A stretch of 64,000 bases of DNA from Umbelopsis isabellina (GCA_016758905.1 JAEPQZ010000009.1:62001-126000), one strand, 5' to 3'; counted from the first letter of the stretch, positions 23,177 through 36,248 are shown. Numbers and translations: made by a program. Notes: generated by a model from the letters alone, not told the origin.

Positions 23177-26100
23177 CTATGCAATTGGGCGACTATGCCT
23201 ACCGGTTAAAGGTTTAAGAAAACGACGCTTCAAACATTTGTAGATTTCTCCAATAGCAATCCAGAATAGGATGGCTACAATGCAGAGCATCCATTCCCAT
23301 GAAATATCCAATTGCTTGAATCCATAGACGTTCACTTTGGGTACATAAACAAAGATGAATGCGCCAACAGTATCAACTGTGAGTACACTTTTTATGTACT
23401 TAGAGCTCCAAGTTTCTTTGAGCCCAAAAATGTTCCATTCTGAGCCCCGATAACTTCTACAATGGACTCCCGTGACTATTGACATATACGTAAAACAGAT
23501 GAACATAACACTTCTGGCTTTATAAAAGTCACGACAGCCATCAGTAAAAGTGACATCGCAACCAGTTGCGGTTACCCCGTTGCCGGCTACAAAGAGAACC
23601 ACATAAAAAGCAGTCAGAGCTATGCCGACCCACGAAATTGCGTAAACGAAAGTGTCCATAATTATCTCGCGATTGAATATCGACTCAGTAGGTGACCTTG
23701 GCGGTTCTTGCATGACAGTGGGGGACGCCTTTTGCACCGACAGGTCAGCTGCAGGTGGTCCCATGATAATATAGAGCCATATCATCTGAATGGTTGAAAA
23801 AGGTGCAATAGGATTACCAGAGGAATCTCGAACTACTAAATTGATAAGAAGAACGAGACCAGAAGTAGCTATGACAATCAAATAGTACAATAAGAAACTT
23901 TGCATATTCTGATAGATTCTTCGGCCCTCCGAAATCGCCCGGATAATGGTAGCAAAGCTAAATTGAAACATTAGCTAAAAGTTGGAAATACATAGTCAAT
24001 ACTGCACTTATACGCACTTGTCATCTGTCAGTATGATGTCTGATGCCTGCTTAGCGACGTCAGAGCCGCTCTTCCCCATAGAGATGCCTACATCTGCAAT
24101 GCGAAGCGAGGGGGAATCGTTTACTCCATCGCCGGTCATGACAGCACAATTGTGTCGACGGTGACAGGCTTGAATCATCTTCACCTTAGTTTCTGGGGAA
24201 CATCTAGAGACCAATAACGGTAGGATAGGTAGATTGTCAATGTCCTCGTCGGAGAGTGCATCAAACTTTGGCCCTGTTGTCACAAAGTTTTGAATTTGTT
24301 GGTCAGGTATGCCTTTTTCATCTATAATATTCAGTTCTTTAGCAATGGCCAAAGCAGTATCTTCGTGATCACCAGTCAGCATATGGACCGATATTCCTGC
24401 TTCATAAGCTTCGGCAACTGCTGTATGGCTCTCTGCTCTGGGCCTTGATTTGTAAATAGGTAAGAGTTTTGACACAACAAGGTTACAGAAAGAAAATAAG
24501 ACATACGGATCATAAATACCAGTCAAGCCTATAAACGTAAGATTAGATTCCATGTAAGCACGACAATCATCTAGCTCTAATCCATCAAATGATATTTCGA
24601 CTGATTTGTACGCCAAAGCTATTACTCGTAAGCCTTTGCTTGCCAGTGCACTTACGTGTGCTAAAACTTTTTTCTGATTTATATCATCTAAATTGCATAA
24701 ATTGACCACTCTCTCCGGCGCTCCTTTAGTGTACAAGATAAGATGGCTGCCTGAGGGGATTTGATATAGTGCTGACATGCGTTTAATGGTAGAATCAAAC
24801 TCATAGAGGTGTAACAATTTCCATCCATCTTGTAACAATGTAGAATTTCCCAGCTCAAATTTGTGAGCTAGAACTTGCAACGCAATCTCAGTAGGAGTAC
24901 CACTTGTAAGCCATGAGTTAGGATTTTCTTTCTTATCCGTAGAAGTACTCTGATTTACAAAAGATGTATTACAGAGTGCGGAACAACAGATGAGCTGCCG
25001 TAAATCATTTGGAATGTTATTCTTGTCAATCTTGATTGAATTATGCGATTCACTTGGACGATCCTCAAGAAAACTTTTGGTAAAATAGACTTCGCTTGTA
25101 GTAGACATACCATTGGCAGAAATATAATAGTAACCAGTGAGAGGTAGCCATAATCTGACAACAGTCATCTCTGCCTGCGTCAAAGTACCAGTTTTATCCG
25201 AGAAAATATGCGTTATAGAGCCCAAGGTCTCCAAGCATTTTAGCTTTCGGACAATCGCATGATGTTTCAACATTTCTTGGCCGCCCAGCACCAGCGATAA
25301 TGTTAGGATGGTAGTCAAACCAGCTGGCAATATTGACAGGGCGGTAGTTATGGCATACAAACCTAAATCATGATTCACCACAAATCTATTGGCGGCTAAG
25401 ACAATGAATGCACAAGCAACAGAAGTTGCCACCAAAATGAGATACATCTTGTTCAGTGTTTTTTGCAGTCGAGTACTATTGGATTTATCGGCTTTCTGAA
25501 TATTTTTTGCTATCTTTCCAACTTCTGTGTACATTCCAGTCTCCACCACTATGCCAATTGCACGCCCTTTGGTCACCACAGTAGAACTGTAGCACATACC
25601 ATTACGGTCTCCTAGTGGTTGATCTGATGATACTAGTAATTAGTAAACCATTCAAGCAAGCAGTATTTACTTTCGAACAACTATTTAAGCACCTTTTTCT
25701 TCTGTATATCCGACAATCTTCTTGACAGGCATCGATTCTCCCGTTAACATTGCCTCATCAACTTCAAAACTGGAAACATATATCAGGCGAACATCCGCAG
25801 CCACTGAATCCCCGTCCTTAAGCACTAAGATATCACCAGGTACTAGATCCTTGCTATCAATCACACTCTCTTTCCTGTCTCGAATTACCACTGCAACAGG
25901 CGATGACAAATCTTGTAACGCAGCAAGCGTTTTTTCGGCAGCATACTCTTGCGAAAATGACAAATAAAGATTGAAAATCGACAGAGCTATAAGTGCCGTT
26001 CCGGTGATGTAGTCCTGTAATATATAGCATACAACACCGAGAGCGAGGAATATCCAATTCATCGCATCGACTAATTGATGAAGAAGTACTCTGAACCACT

Positions 26101-26299
26101 TATTGCCATCATCGCCGCCGAGACAATTATGGCCATATTCCAATATACGCTTTTCTACCATTTCTGAATTTAATCCTGAAATAGTGTCGGTTTGTAGAGC
26201 TGTTGTAACTTCGTACTCGGGCATGATATGCCAAGGTCGTTTTTGCGCCAAATTTTCAATTACATTTAGTTCTATCAGAGTGCTAATTGATGAATTCAT
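23177..26299 (-). CDS. Type IID (ENA-like) P-type cation ATPase
   Basis: Plasma-membrane pump related to the fungal ENA sodium/potassium efflux ATPases. Four exons (25693-26299, 24507-25623, 24018-24443, 23177-23957) give 976 residues. Present are a cation-ATPase N-terminal segment, LTGESMPV (actuator), the M4 segment ALSILPAGLTTILTLSLVLG where Ca/Na pumps have PEGLP, SDKTGTLTQ with the phosphorylated Asp near residue 344, the KGAPERV nucleotide-binding motif, MLTGDHEDTA and MTGDGVNDSPS. The C-terminal helices are IID-like. Intron 1 needs a weak GTGCTT donor and intron 3 uses GTGCGT. The 480-bp region upstream is shared with the divergent NRPS gene. Ion specificity is not determined by the sequence. 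Confidence 0.93.
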
Positions 26300-26778
26300 T
26301 TGTAGTCGTGTGATGAATAAGAGACAAAATTTTCAACCGTGTTCAACCTAGAGCTTTTTTTGCAAACCAATAAACGGATGAAATGAAAATGAGGTATCGT
26401 CATTCAAAAAGGTATGTCAATAAACTGCAGTTGAGGCGCTGTTGGATGCATGCTGCGAATTGATCATAGCTGAAGCACCTTCTTATATAGAGTCATGTGG
26501 GTAAATTAGGAACCTGGCCGCATGGGGGATTTTGGTCGCTCCCTCACTAAGGAAGCGGAATTTTTTCTTCGACAGGAGAACAATACAATACTCGGTCAAC
26601 TTATGACGTACACGCTACCATTATTACGCTGCTGCAATTCACGTTAGCAAAGATAAATGATAGTTACTCGGTTATGGTCGGTAATTTAACCGCTCATTCC
26701 CCCGTTGATCATGGGCGACTTTTCATGAGGACTTTAAATAGAGATGGTAAGGGTGGGATTTAGTGCCAAAGAGCACAG
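26300..26778. promoter_or_regulatory. Shared divergent promoter region, P-ATPase / NRPS
   Basis: Only about 480 bp separate the two start codons, so both genes must take their promoters from here. A TATA-like word (cttatatagag) is at about 26482-26492 and another (ctttaaatag) at about 26733, some 45 bp before the NRPS start. Co-regulation is a plausible inference. Confidence 0.55.
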
Positions 26779-29700
26779 ATGTTACCTGCCTATGTTCCTA
26801 TTCTTTCGCAGCTACCTCACGACCTTCACTGTTTTATCGGTGGCAAAGACAAAACTAACCTCAGTGACTCCATATCTGTTTTACTACAAGCACAATCTAA
26901 AGACCAAGTCACTTTGGATGATGATTCAGTCAACAATTGCATAGCAGTGCTTTTATCTTTATGTGCTACATTAATGTTTCGGTACACATCAACTTCAAGT
27001 ATCAAAATGAAGATACAATATAAAGAAAAGGTTAATTCATGGTCACCAGCAAACTTGGAGATCACACTAATCACCTCCCCTGATCAAAAGTTCATGTCGC
27101 TATTACAAGAAGTACAAAAGCAATTAGAGTCGTCAGTACCGAATATAGATGTATTATCTCTACAGAATATATACTATATTCATATACACGATGTAGAGAA
27201 CGAATCTCCCGAAATTGTCGCAATGTCAAAATCAGGAGGCTTATTCTTGCAATTTATCAATATAGAAGATTGCTTTTTAACAATTTTCTCATTTGAAAAT
27301 CTTCTGGATACGATCTACCCTATGACAATTGATATAAGTTCGCATTGGAGGTGTCTCTTGAATTCCATAATGGCATACCCCAGAAACTTTGCATTACAGA
27401 ATATTTCTCAAATAAATATTCTGGAGAAAGAAGAACGTAACACACTCATCAATGTCTGGGGGAAGTGCGAGCATCTAGATCTTCCCGAAAGCTACAACAT
27501 AAAACAGCCTCTTCTTCACAAACTATTTGAAAGACAAGCAAAGCTTCATCCCGATAATACTGCAATCAAATTTGAGGCCGGAATTAATTCAAAAGCTTAC
27601 TCATATCGAGAAGCAAATAGTTTGGCTAATGATATTGCCCAATACATATCTACGCGCATCCAGACATCTAAAAGAGATGTCAAAATTGGCCATTTTTTCC
27701 CCCGCTGTGCTGACGCTTACGTTGCTATGCTTGGTGTCCTCAAAAGTGGATCTGCGTATGTGCCATTAGATCCAGCATACCCAATGGATAGATTGACCTA
27801 CATACTTTCAGATTGCGAAGCAAGTATTGTAGTTACGACAGCAGAGCTCGGAAAGAAGCTAAAGGAATACTTAAAGACCGGTGTAACTCAAAATGAAGCA
27901 CACCCATTAGAGGTTGTTATCTGGGATGATATGCTTGAAGAAATAGAATTGCACTACAAGCAACCCGCAATAGAGTTTGATGATCGTCATACCATCTCTA
28001 CTACTTGTAGCTCTCAAGATCCATGCTACGTTATCTACACATCAGGTCAGCAACAATCTCTTCTTAACTATAAATGAATTGCTTAATCAAATTTGATTAT
28101 GACTACAGGAACAACCGGCAAACCTAAGGGATGCATTATTGAGCATCAGAGTGCAGTTAATTTTGTATTATCAGAATCTGTATTTATAAAAATGACAGAC
28201 AAGGACATCATTTTTCAGACTTATTCCTTGGCTTTCGATTCATCTATTTCGACAATCTGGTTGGCTTTTTTCAACGGTGCAACGCTGTATGTTCCTACTG
28301 AAGATATGATGCACTCTGGCAACGAACTGGCGCAGTACATCAACAAAGCCAATATTACGGTACTAGATTGTGTGCCGTCATTACTCACTATGATGACCAT
28401 TGGTTTATCCGAAGAGGAGATGCAAATATCCAGTGCCTTTCTGCCAAGTGTCAAGGTCATTATAGTTGGTGGTGAGCCTTGCTCAAGGGATATCATCAGA
28501 AAATGGACCTTAAACGGAAAGAGGCGCATGATCAATTCTTATGGTCCAACTGAAGCGACCGGTAAGTTGATCAAATGAACAGCTTATTATCTGCAGCGTT
28601 GTCTTTATGACTGAATTTTTATATTATACATCCAGTTTCTGCTACTTTTGCAGATTGTCGTATAGAAGATGAAATTGTCACTGTAGGCACTGTCCAGCCT
28701 AATTACGAGGTTTACATACTTGATTCGTATATGCAGCCAGTTCCTGCTGGCGTGCCTGGTGAGCTGCATATTGGTGGCAAAGGGTATGATTTAGAATATA
28801 TAGTAATGGCTTTGTGCTTTAATGCCTATTGACGTAAAATAATTGACAGCGTAGCGCGTGGCTATCTGAATCGTGATGACTTGACTAAGGCAAAGTTTAT
28901 TCCAAATCCATTTGCCGCCAGCTCTGAACAATCTCAAAGGTTATACAAGACTGGAGACTTAGCACGCTACATTCCTTTGCCAGTGACCAAAGGCGTCAAT
29001 GCTATGTATCCTGAGGGAAGCATTGAACTTCTGGGCAGAATTGATCTTCAGGTCAAGGTACGAGGATTCCGAGTCGAAATACCTGAAATAGAATCAGCCA
29101 TTGTTGGTACATGCGACCAAATCCAGTTTGCCGTCATCAATCTGTGGAAGAACCAAAATCTATCATCTGCAGATGAGAATGTCGAAATACTTGTTGCTTA
29201 TATATTGCTTAAAGATAAGGCAACCTTTGATAGAGAAAGTGTGAAATACAAGTTATCACAGTTCCTCCCTGAATATATGATCCCATCCGTATACCAGGTA
29301 GTCAAAGACATTCCGTTTCTTCCAAGCGGAAAAGTTGACAGAAAAGCATTACCAGACCCTGAATTAACCACAGGTAAGTATATAATAATCTCCATTTATC
29401 AAGAGCAAGGCTAAAATTGTTTTTCGCAGATAATGACTATATAAATGATAAAAATCCAGATGTCGATAGCCAGGTCACTGCTATTAGCTCTGAACTGAAT
29501 CCAACGCAAACTCAGCTGGCACATTTATGGAGCAAACTACTTCATTCAGGAAAAGAACCAATTGGCCTAGAATCTGATTTCTTCGAACTCGGTGGACATT
29601 CTATGGTAGCAGCTAAATTGGTATCCTCTCTACGCACAATGCCCGTGTATTGCAATGTGACGGTGCTCGACATCTATAAAAACTCAAGTCTAGAGCTCTT

Positions 29701-32246
29701 TTCACGAAGGCTAGAGACGCTTGCTCAATCCAACAGAACCAACTGCAGTAATGATCATGAAGTGAAAGACGACCAAAAAGATGTGCCATCCATTCCTAAG
29801 GCAGAGGCTTTTATTTCTTCCATAATACGATGGCTGTCCACTGCTATCGGTCTTTACTTGGTCTTCTTTTACGCTAGCCTAAGCCCAATACTGACTAATC
29901 TAATTTCTAATTATCTTGAAGACAACGGTCCTGCTTCGAATGACACACCAACCACGTATCAAGTATTTTACTTTACGTTAATCTCGCTGGCGATAACGGT
30001 CTTAGTCTATCCTCTTATTTGCATAGCTGCAAAATGGATAATTCTCGGACGAATGAAACCTGGAGTGTATCCCTTATATGGTCAATACTACTGGAGATGG
30101 TGGGTCATTCATCGTATGATAACCATGCTTCCACTGGCCTTATTTAGAGGATCGCCTGTGCTTGTATGGTTCTATCAAGCACTTGGAGCAAAGATAGGTA
30201 AAGGCGTATACATAGGCACTGGTTTTGTTTCCTGCCTGGATATGCTTACAGTTGGAAACAATACGAGTATTGGTATTGATGCCCGTATCACGGGATATAC
30301 GGTGAAGGTTGGGAAACCTAAAACCAAAGGAGGGCGGTGCACCAGCTGGCTCATTGTTGGATCGATCAACATTGGCTCAGACTGTTACATAGGGGCAAGT
30401 ACACATTTGTCCCTCAACACAGTAATCCCAAAAGAAGTGCGTATTGCCGAATTTTCAATGGTACCGGAGCTTACAGTATTGGACAGTGGCAAGTCCTATG
30501 TTGGAAGTCCTGTATCGCCATGTCAGTCTCAACTTTTGGATTGTGACTTTGCGAAACAGGCACAAACATCCTTTAGTGTTTCCGAATCGCATATTGATCC
30601 AAAGAGGTTACCTCACCGGCTAGTTAATGTAATGCATGTCTTGCTCCTAGTGTTGATGCTATTGGTTTATGGTGTCGCTTCTTTACCGGGAGCGTTTGCC
30701 ATGTTAATCATTACCAGTCAAATAACCTTTGATTCTCAACTACCTATCCAGTTTGATAGTGATAGTAAATTTACAGCATTACACATTGTTTGGATTATGG
30801 CTATAATGCTCCTCTCGGCAATTGCGTATGTTGTCATACTTTGCTCAGAAATAGCAGCACTTAAGTGGGTACTTCTTGGAAGATCTCATGCTACAAGAAA
30901 GATTTTTCATGTAGATAGCTGGCTCTATGTTCGAAAATGCTTTGTGGATAGCCTTATGCAACTAAGCATATATATGTTAGGTCCACTTCATTCCACGTTA
31001 TTTCTGCCGATCTGGTAAGTCCTCATGTTGAGTATTTAGACGCAAACATCGATAGTCTGTAACTCTTTTTTCTTAAATTCTTAAAAGGTTCCGAATACTT
31101 GGAGCTAAGATAGGTCGATCTTGCGAAATTGGTATGACTTTCTATAGCACTCCAGACAGGTTCATCATGGAAGACGGCAGTTTCATATCTGATGGAGTCT
31201 ATCTTAGCCCACCCCGTATTCACGAGGGTTGGGTAAAAATATCGGACACCATAATTGGCGAAAAATCGTTTATAGGCAATTCTTCATTACTACCATCTGG
31301 AGTCGAGATCAAAAATAATTCTCTTCTTGGAGTACTTTCTCGGACACCTTTGCCAAGCATTGACGCACCGAAAGAAGAGAATGAAAAAGTCTGTACGGAT
31401 TTGGTTTCAGATATCACCCCAAAATCTTCCCTGTCAAGCTTTATTGACCAAGTCATGCCCAGTGAAGCATCTTGGCTAGGATCGCCTGGAATAAACCTAC
31501 CAAAACGTAAATTAGCTGCAACTGGCGGATCAGCATCACTCACCTTTGATCCACCTTGGTACCTATATCCAATTAGACTGGCCTTTGAAGTATGGAAAGT
31601 ATGCCTACCTAGTGTTGTATTCAGTATGGCATCGTTGGTACTTTATTATGGTATAGCATATTACCGAAGCTTGAATTGGGGAAACCCATTAATTTTCTGC
31701 GTTTTGTTTCCCTTCGGATACATAAGTGTTGCTGTAGGGTGCTGCCTTCTTGTAGCACTATTGAAGTATGCCATCATCGGCAGATACATACCCATGAATT
31801 CTCCTCTGTGGAGCTTCTTTCTCTGGAAATCCGAAATTGTAGCTACATTGGATTTGTTCCTGGCGGGACCTATTCTGATCAGACATATTCGAGGTACACC
31901 ATTCTTGAGTTGGTGGTTGACATTACTTGGTGCCAAAATAGGAAGAAACGTATGGATAGAAGCAGCGATAATTCCAGAACCCGAGTTGGTCACCATTGGA
32001 GACGATAGCGTCATAGGAGAAAATTCTATCTTACAAACACATTCTTTTGAAGATCGAGTCATGAAAATGTCTAGACTGAAAATAGGCAAAGGATGTAAGA
32101 TAGGAGCTGGTTCAGTTGCTTTATGTGATGGAGTGTTGGAGGACTACTCAGAACTTGGCGATCTATCTTTATTGATGAACGGAGAAACAATTGTTGAGTA
32201 CAGTAAAATGCATGGAACACCTGCACAATCGGTGAAAGCCTCTTGA
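26779..32246 (+). CDS. Membrane NRPS of the epsilon-poly-lysine synthetase type
   Basis: Single-module enzyme that would activate an amino acid and polymerise it at a membrane. Six exons (26779-28045, 28109-28561, 28636-28783, 28850-29373, 29430-31014, 31088-32246) give 1711 residues. Order: a degenerate half condensation-like region (1-240); adenylation domain (about 245-790) with YTSGTTGKPKG, NSYGPTEAT, YKTGDLARY, GRIDLQVKVRGFRVE and PSGKVDRKALPDP; carrier domain with DFFELGGHSM (Ser near 853); then three repeats of two membrane helices plus a left-handed beta-helix, seen as GAKIGKGVYIG (about 1050), GAKIGRSCEIG (about 1330) and GAKIGRNVWIE (about 1605). Streptomyces Pls has exactly this A-T-(2TM-LbH)x3 plan; there the three soluble domains act as the condensing units. 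The intron at 28046-28108 splits the A3 motif. The product is unknown. Confidence 0.92.
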
Positions 32247-32506
32247 TTTTAATGCAAAATACACTTAGGCAAACAGAATCATATTTCTTATGGCTTTGAT
32301 GATTAATAAATATGTGCAAGAAAGAAAACTACTCCATTTATATGTTGGCATTATATAAGCATCAGAAAAGTCTGAGCTTATATTATATGTATCTATTCGT
32401 AAATTACTGTTGAAAATATTTACACACTGAATATATATATACAAGCTCTTTCACTATTAAAGCTACGAGCAAGAACTGCCTAATGTCTTCCAAAGTCGGC
32501 CGACAT

Positions 32507-33350
32507 TTATCGTTTGCTTGAGATTTCTTTCACTTGAGAAGGGGTTTCCAAAAAGAAGTCGTCAATAAAGATGCGGCACATGTTTTTCAGCTGCTGGTTG
32601 CCATGCTGGCTGTTGCAGATGTCTTCCAACCTGTACTTCAAATCAGGAGTAGTGATTGCTGATATAATGTCAGATACAATATGATGAATCACAATTCGTG
32701 GATATGATGACTTACTCGAGATATTGTCCGGCATGCAAATGTGCCAAAGCAGACAAACGGCAGTAACTAGCATTCGATTATCAAAGTTGGATTCAAAAAC
32801 ATAGTGCAAGCATTGATGCACTACGGCATCATCCTTTGCCAATCTTTCTTGCGTCCGATGATCTAACAGACTAGCATCAGTGACAACAATTCAACCATGG
32901 TATGAAAGAAAAGAATCAGTATGCTACCTAAAGCGTAGTTACATAATCCAGATAATGCAATTTGCTGTAACTGAATATCACTCGTGTCATCCAATAGTAC
33001 GTCTGCCATAGAAGGAGTCAAAAGACGATGTCAAAGAAGCCAACATATGGATTAAGAAGGAACATACCAACAAACAATTCTGTTGCTCCAGCTTGACGAA
33101 GCCACTCGTAATTTATTGGATCATAAGCAAAGTTTGCTAGGTTGCTTAACACTCGCAGTCGTATTTCTAAGTTGAAGAAAAAAAAATCATGCTTTCAGTT
33201 AAAGCCTGTATACTTGATTTGCCTAGTGCTTTGACGTTTACCTATGGTATTGCTTTTTTTGTATTCATTAGCCAGGTCTTGTAGGTGCTCTTGTCGTGAT
33301 TTACCGTCTTTGCCGCGGCGCCGTTGAATATGAGCATTGGTCTGAAACAT
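32507..33350 (-). CDS. ARMC7: ARMC7-like armadillo-repeat protein
   Basis: Small armadillo protein linked to splicing complexes in animals. Five exons (33242-33350, 33068-33166, 32928-33002, 32716-32862, 32507-32658) give 193 residues against 198 in human ARMC7. Conserved pieces: EHLQDLANEY, LSNLANFAYDPINYEWLRQ, ELFVDVLLDD and QIALSGLCNYALD. The last intron (32659-32715) is 57 bp and in frame, so an unspliced form would also be readable. The exon-4 acceptor must be the AG at 32863-32864, because the nearer alternative leads straight into a stop. The start codon overlaps by two bases an ATG of the divergent PPR gene. Confidence 0.88.
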
Positions 33351-33420
33351 GAGCAAAAAGTCTCAGTGGCTTGGTCCGACTGCCTCTTTTTTCACTTTTT
33401 CGTATACCCATTCAACCTAC

Positions 33421-35253
33421 ATGCAATCCATATGTTGCGTGCGGACAAGCCCATGGACGCAACGCTTCCTACATCTTGTCCTTGGAAGTAGGAATTCACC
33501 AATAGCATATGGTTCACGGAAAAAATTGCCAATTTCTTTGTCTCAACAACTACATACACCATGTCAAAGTCCATTTTCAAGATCCCGACATATCTCAGGC
33601 ACGGCTGTGCAAACCTCACAATACCCCAAAGACTGTAAAAACCACACCAAGTTTTCATGGAATGCTATGCAAATGAGGAGCTATTCGTCGAACGATCGCG
33701 GGAATGGCCGACGCAAAGACTCTCAGATAGAAGCGAAACGCACGGCAGCAATACAGTTGCTCAGCAAGCTTTCCGATAACCGGCAAAGCGGCAAAGTCAT
33801 GACAGAAGTAGTATCTTTGTTTGCGGATGTTGGTGATAGAAAACTGTTGCTTCAGCTGCTGGATCAGATGGAAATCAGTCACTATACACCGGATAACAAT
33901 ATGATACGTCGGATATTGCAGGTATGTGACATCTATGTATGTGTGAGGCATCAAAAGTACATTCATCATCTAACAATCCAAAGGTGGGGGTACCTGATGG
34001 AGATGTTTTCTTCCATGCCCAAGTGCTTCATCGCGTACAAAAATCCAAAGAAATCATGACGGCACCAATATATAATACGTTGATTCAATGCATGTACAAT
34101 AATCTGGAACTTGAACGAATCATGGATACCTTGGTTGAGATGAAGAAGAATCATATTACACCTGAACGGCCAAGTTTCGAAAGTGCAATAAGGCTGGCAC
34201 TTCGACTTGAAGATGCACCAACCGCCTTATCAATTGTTGAAGAGATGGAAAAGTTCAATATGATAGACAATGAAAACCAGAATCTGTATCTGCAAATTTT
34301 GCGATGTGCTGCCATTGCCGAACAGGTACGTATTTTGTCAGCACAGAACTGATATCATACTCCCATACTCATCCTTTTTTACATTGCAGGTGGATATAAC
34401 CAACTATTGCTGGGAAAAAGGAGTCCAACACCTCAAGCTTTCGCCTGACAATGGCACGCTATCTTACATACTTTTGTTATCAGCCAAGTTGGGTAGCCCC
34501 AAATTGGGTAGTCAGGTTTTGGAACAGATGCTGGAGTCCGGGATGCAATGCTACGAACAACATCTTGCAAATCTGCTACAGGCTTTCGCCATGTCGGGCG
34601 ATCTGAAAGGTGCATTTAGCATGCTGCAGATTATGGATTCTGAAGGTATCTTGACACGCAAAGAAACGGCCATGCCAATTTTGTACCAATTAGGTAGCAA
34701 TGTCGCTTCAATAGAGCGGGCCATTCAGATACTTCGAGATCTTCACTCTGAAGGCAAAGGTGTACATGTTGCTGGCTTCAACAGTGTACTGTATGCAGCA
34801 GCGAAAACGAAACAGCTTGATTTGGTCAAAGATACTTTCAAATTAGTGTCACAAATCGGTGTCAAAGCCAATGTAGATACGTTCAACTGCTTATTAGACG
34901 CGGGTATATTTTGCAACGACTGGGAATATGGACGACAAGCATGGACAAGCATGAAGTCAGCCAAGCTTAAACCCAATAGCACCAGTTATAGCAAAATGGT
35001 GGTACTGTGCACAACCCAGGAAGACTACGAAGATTGTTTCCGGTATTTGGAGGAAATGAAATACTTCAAGTTCAAACCACCACGAGGTTGTTACAACATG
35101 TTGATTAAGAAGTTGCTGAAAGCTGGTGACGAAAGAGCACATGTAGCCATTCAAGATATGCAAGCGTGTGGATACGACATTCCAGAAGATATAAATCGTT
35201 TAGTAGTTGAAGCCGGTAGTGAAGACATTCACCGCGCCGCAGCAACGGAATAG
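33421..35253 (+). CDS. Mitochondrial pentatricopeptide-repeat protein
   Basis: PPR proteins bind organellar RNA and act in its processing or translation. Three exons (33421-33921, 33984-34325, 34390-35253) give 568 residues. The N-terminal 110 residues are rich in Ser, Arg and His without acidic residues, fitting a mitochondrial presequence. Helical repeats follow, for example TAPIYNTLIQCMYNNLELER, VAGFNSVLYAAAKTKQLDLV, NVDTFNCLLDAGIFCNDWEY, NSTSYSKMVVLC and PRGCYNMLIKKLLKAGDE, at the usual spacing of about 35 residues. I chose ATG 33421 because the earlier ATG at 33349 overlaps the start codon of ARMC7; the longer form adds 24 residues. No specific yeast counterpart is recognised. Confidence 0.88.
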
Positions 35254-35449
35254 ATGGTCAATCTGTGGCTGGGGGTAGTTTCCTCATTGTAACTCAAAAA
35301 GACTGTGCACACTGTAATGATAGCAAAGGGCGATTAACAAATTTGTAATTATGCCAACTTTCGTGGTATAAACACACCAATGTAAAATACATAATTGACA
35401 CAAAAACACTAATATAGTACAGCAAAGACATTGTCCTAAATATCATTAA

Positions 35450-35935
35450 TCACAGAGATTCTCCATGTCTTAAGGTCCAGCATAACAACTCTCCACGTGA
35501 TGGATTAACGGATTCTATGGCCACCATCAGATCTTCCGAGTCAGCTATCATGGAAAAGTTGCCGTCTGCGTCCAAGTACTTGAGAGCACGGATATTCTCG
35601 TCATTGAATTTCCTTTGTAGTCGTCCCAGAAGCGCGGGCCAATGCTCAGACTGCACGGAGTAGAGCATGAGTCGCACATCTTTTGCTCCTTTCATAGTGA
35701 TATGTGTTGTCAAAAGTCTGATAGTTGGATGAGGTTGTTTTGCATACATTGGTGGGGAATAAAGCGTGGATTGTGATGATATGGTGGAATCGGTGAACGA
35801 GCGCTTTGGAGGTTCCTGCTTTGGGAGCGCAGTGTAAGTAATTCAGGTCCTTGGAAAACTGATGCATCCGTTCGTGGTAGACTTTCTTACCATATAGCTG
35901 TATTCCACATCACGATTTTTGGCTTCGAACGTCAT
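35450..35935 (-). CDS. Small PB1-like domain protein, paralog 1
   Basis: Two exons (35891-35935 and 35450-35818 or -35815) give about 137 residues. After a short variable head, the main body (RLLTTHITMKGAKDVRLMLY, ALKYLDADGNFSMI, DSEDLMVAI) has the pattern of a PB1 domain: a basic first strand, then an acidic D-x-D-x-D-type loop. It ends WTLRHGESL. The downstream neighbour at 36249-36927 is a paralog with the same exon layout and the same ending. PB1 domains mediate protein pairing in signalling; no partner is suggested by context. The exact acceptor (two CAG-spaced options, both in frame) is uncertain. Confidence 0.68.
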
Positions 35936-36248
35936 TTTTCAACTAGCAGGTATATTATGACAAAAGGAAGAAAGAGAGAGTTTGCAAAGCCATAATATCA
36001 GGTCAAAATTGAGGCTTTATTGCCTGTAACGTAAAGAGGAAATTTTCCATTCCCGCGCAGTTATCTGGCTAAAAGTATTAGCTCTGCGCACGATCAGCCT
36101 CGTTAGGCTGAAGCACAAATGCGCAGCTTTGGAGATTCGCACATGCCGAGTGTTGCGCAATCTATTTTTGCAGCAATATTGCAAAGTATTATGTTGCCTT
36201 CAAACTAGATAACCAACCATTTTCAAAAGATATTTTATAATTTATTTC

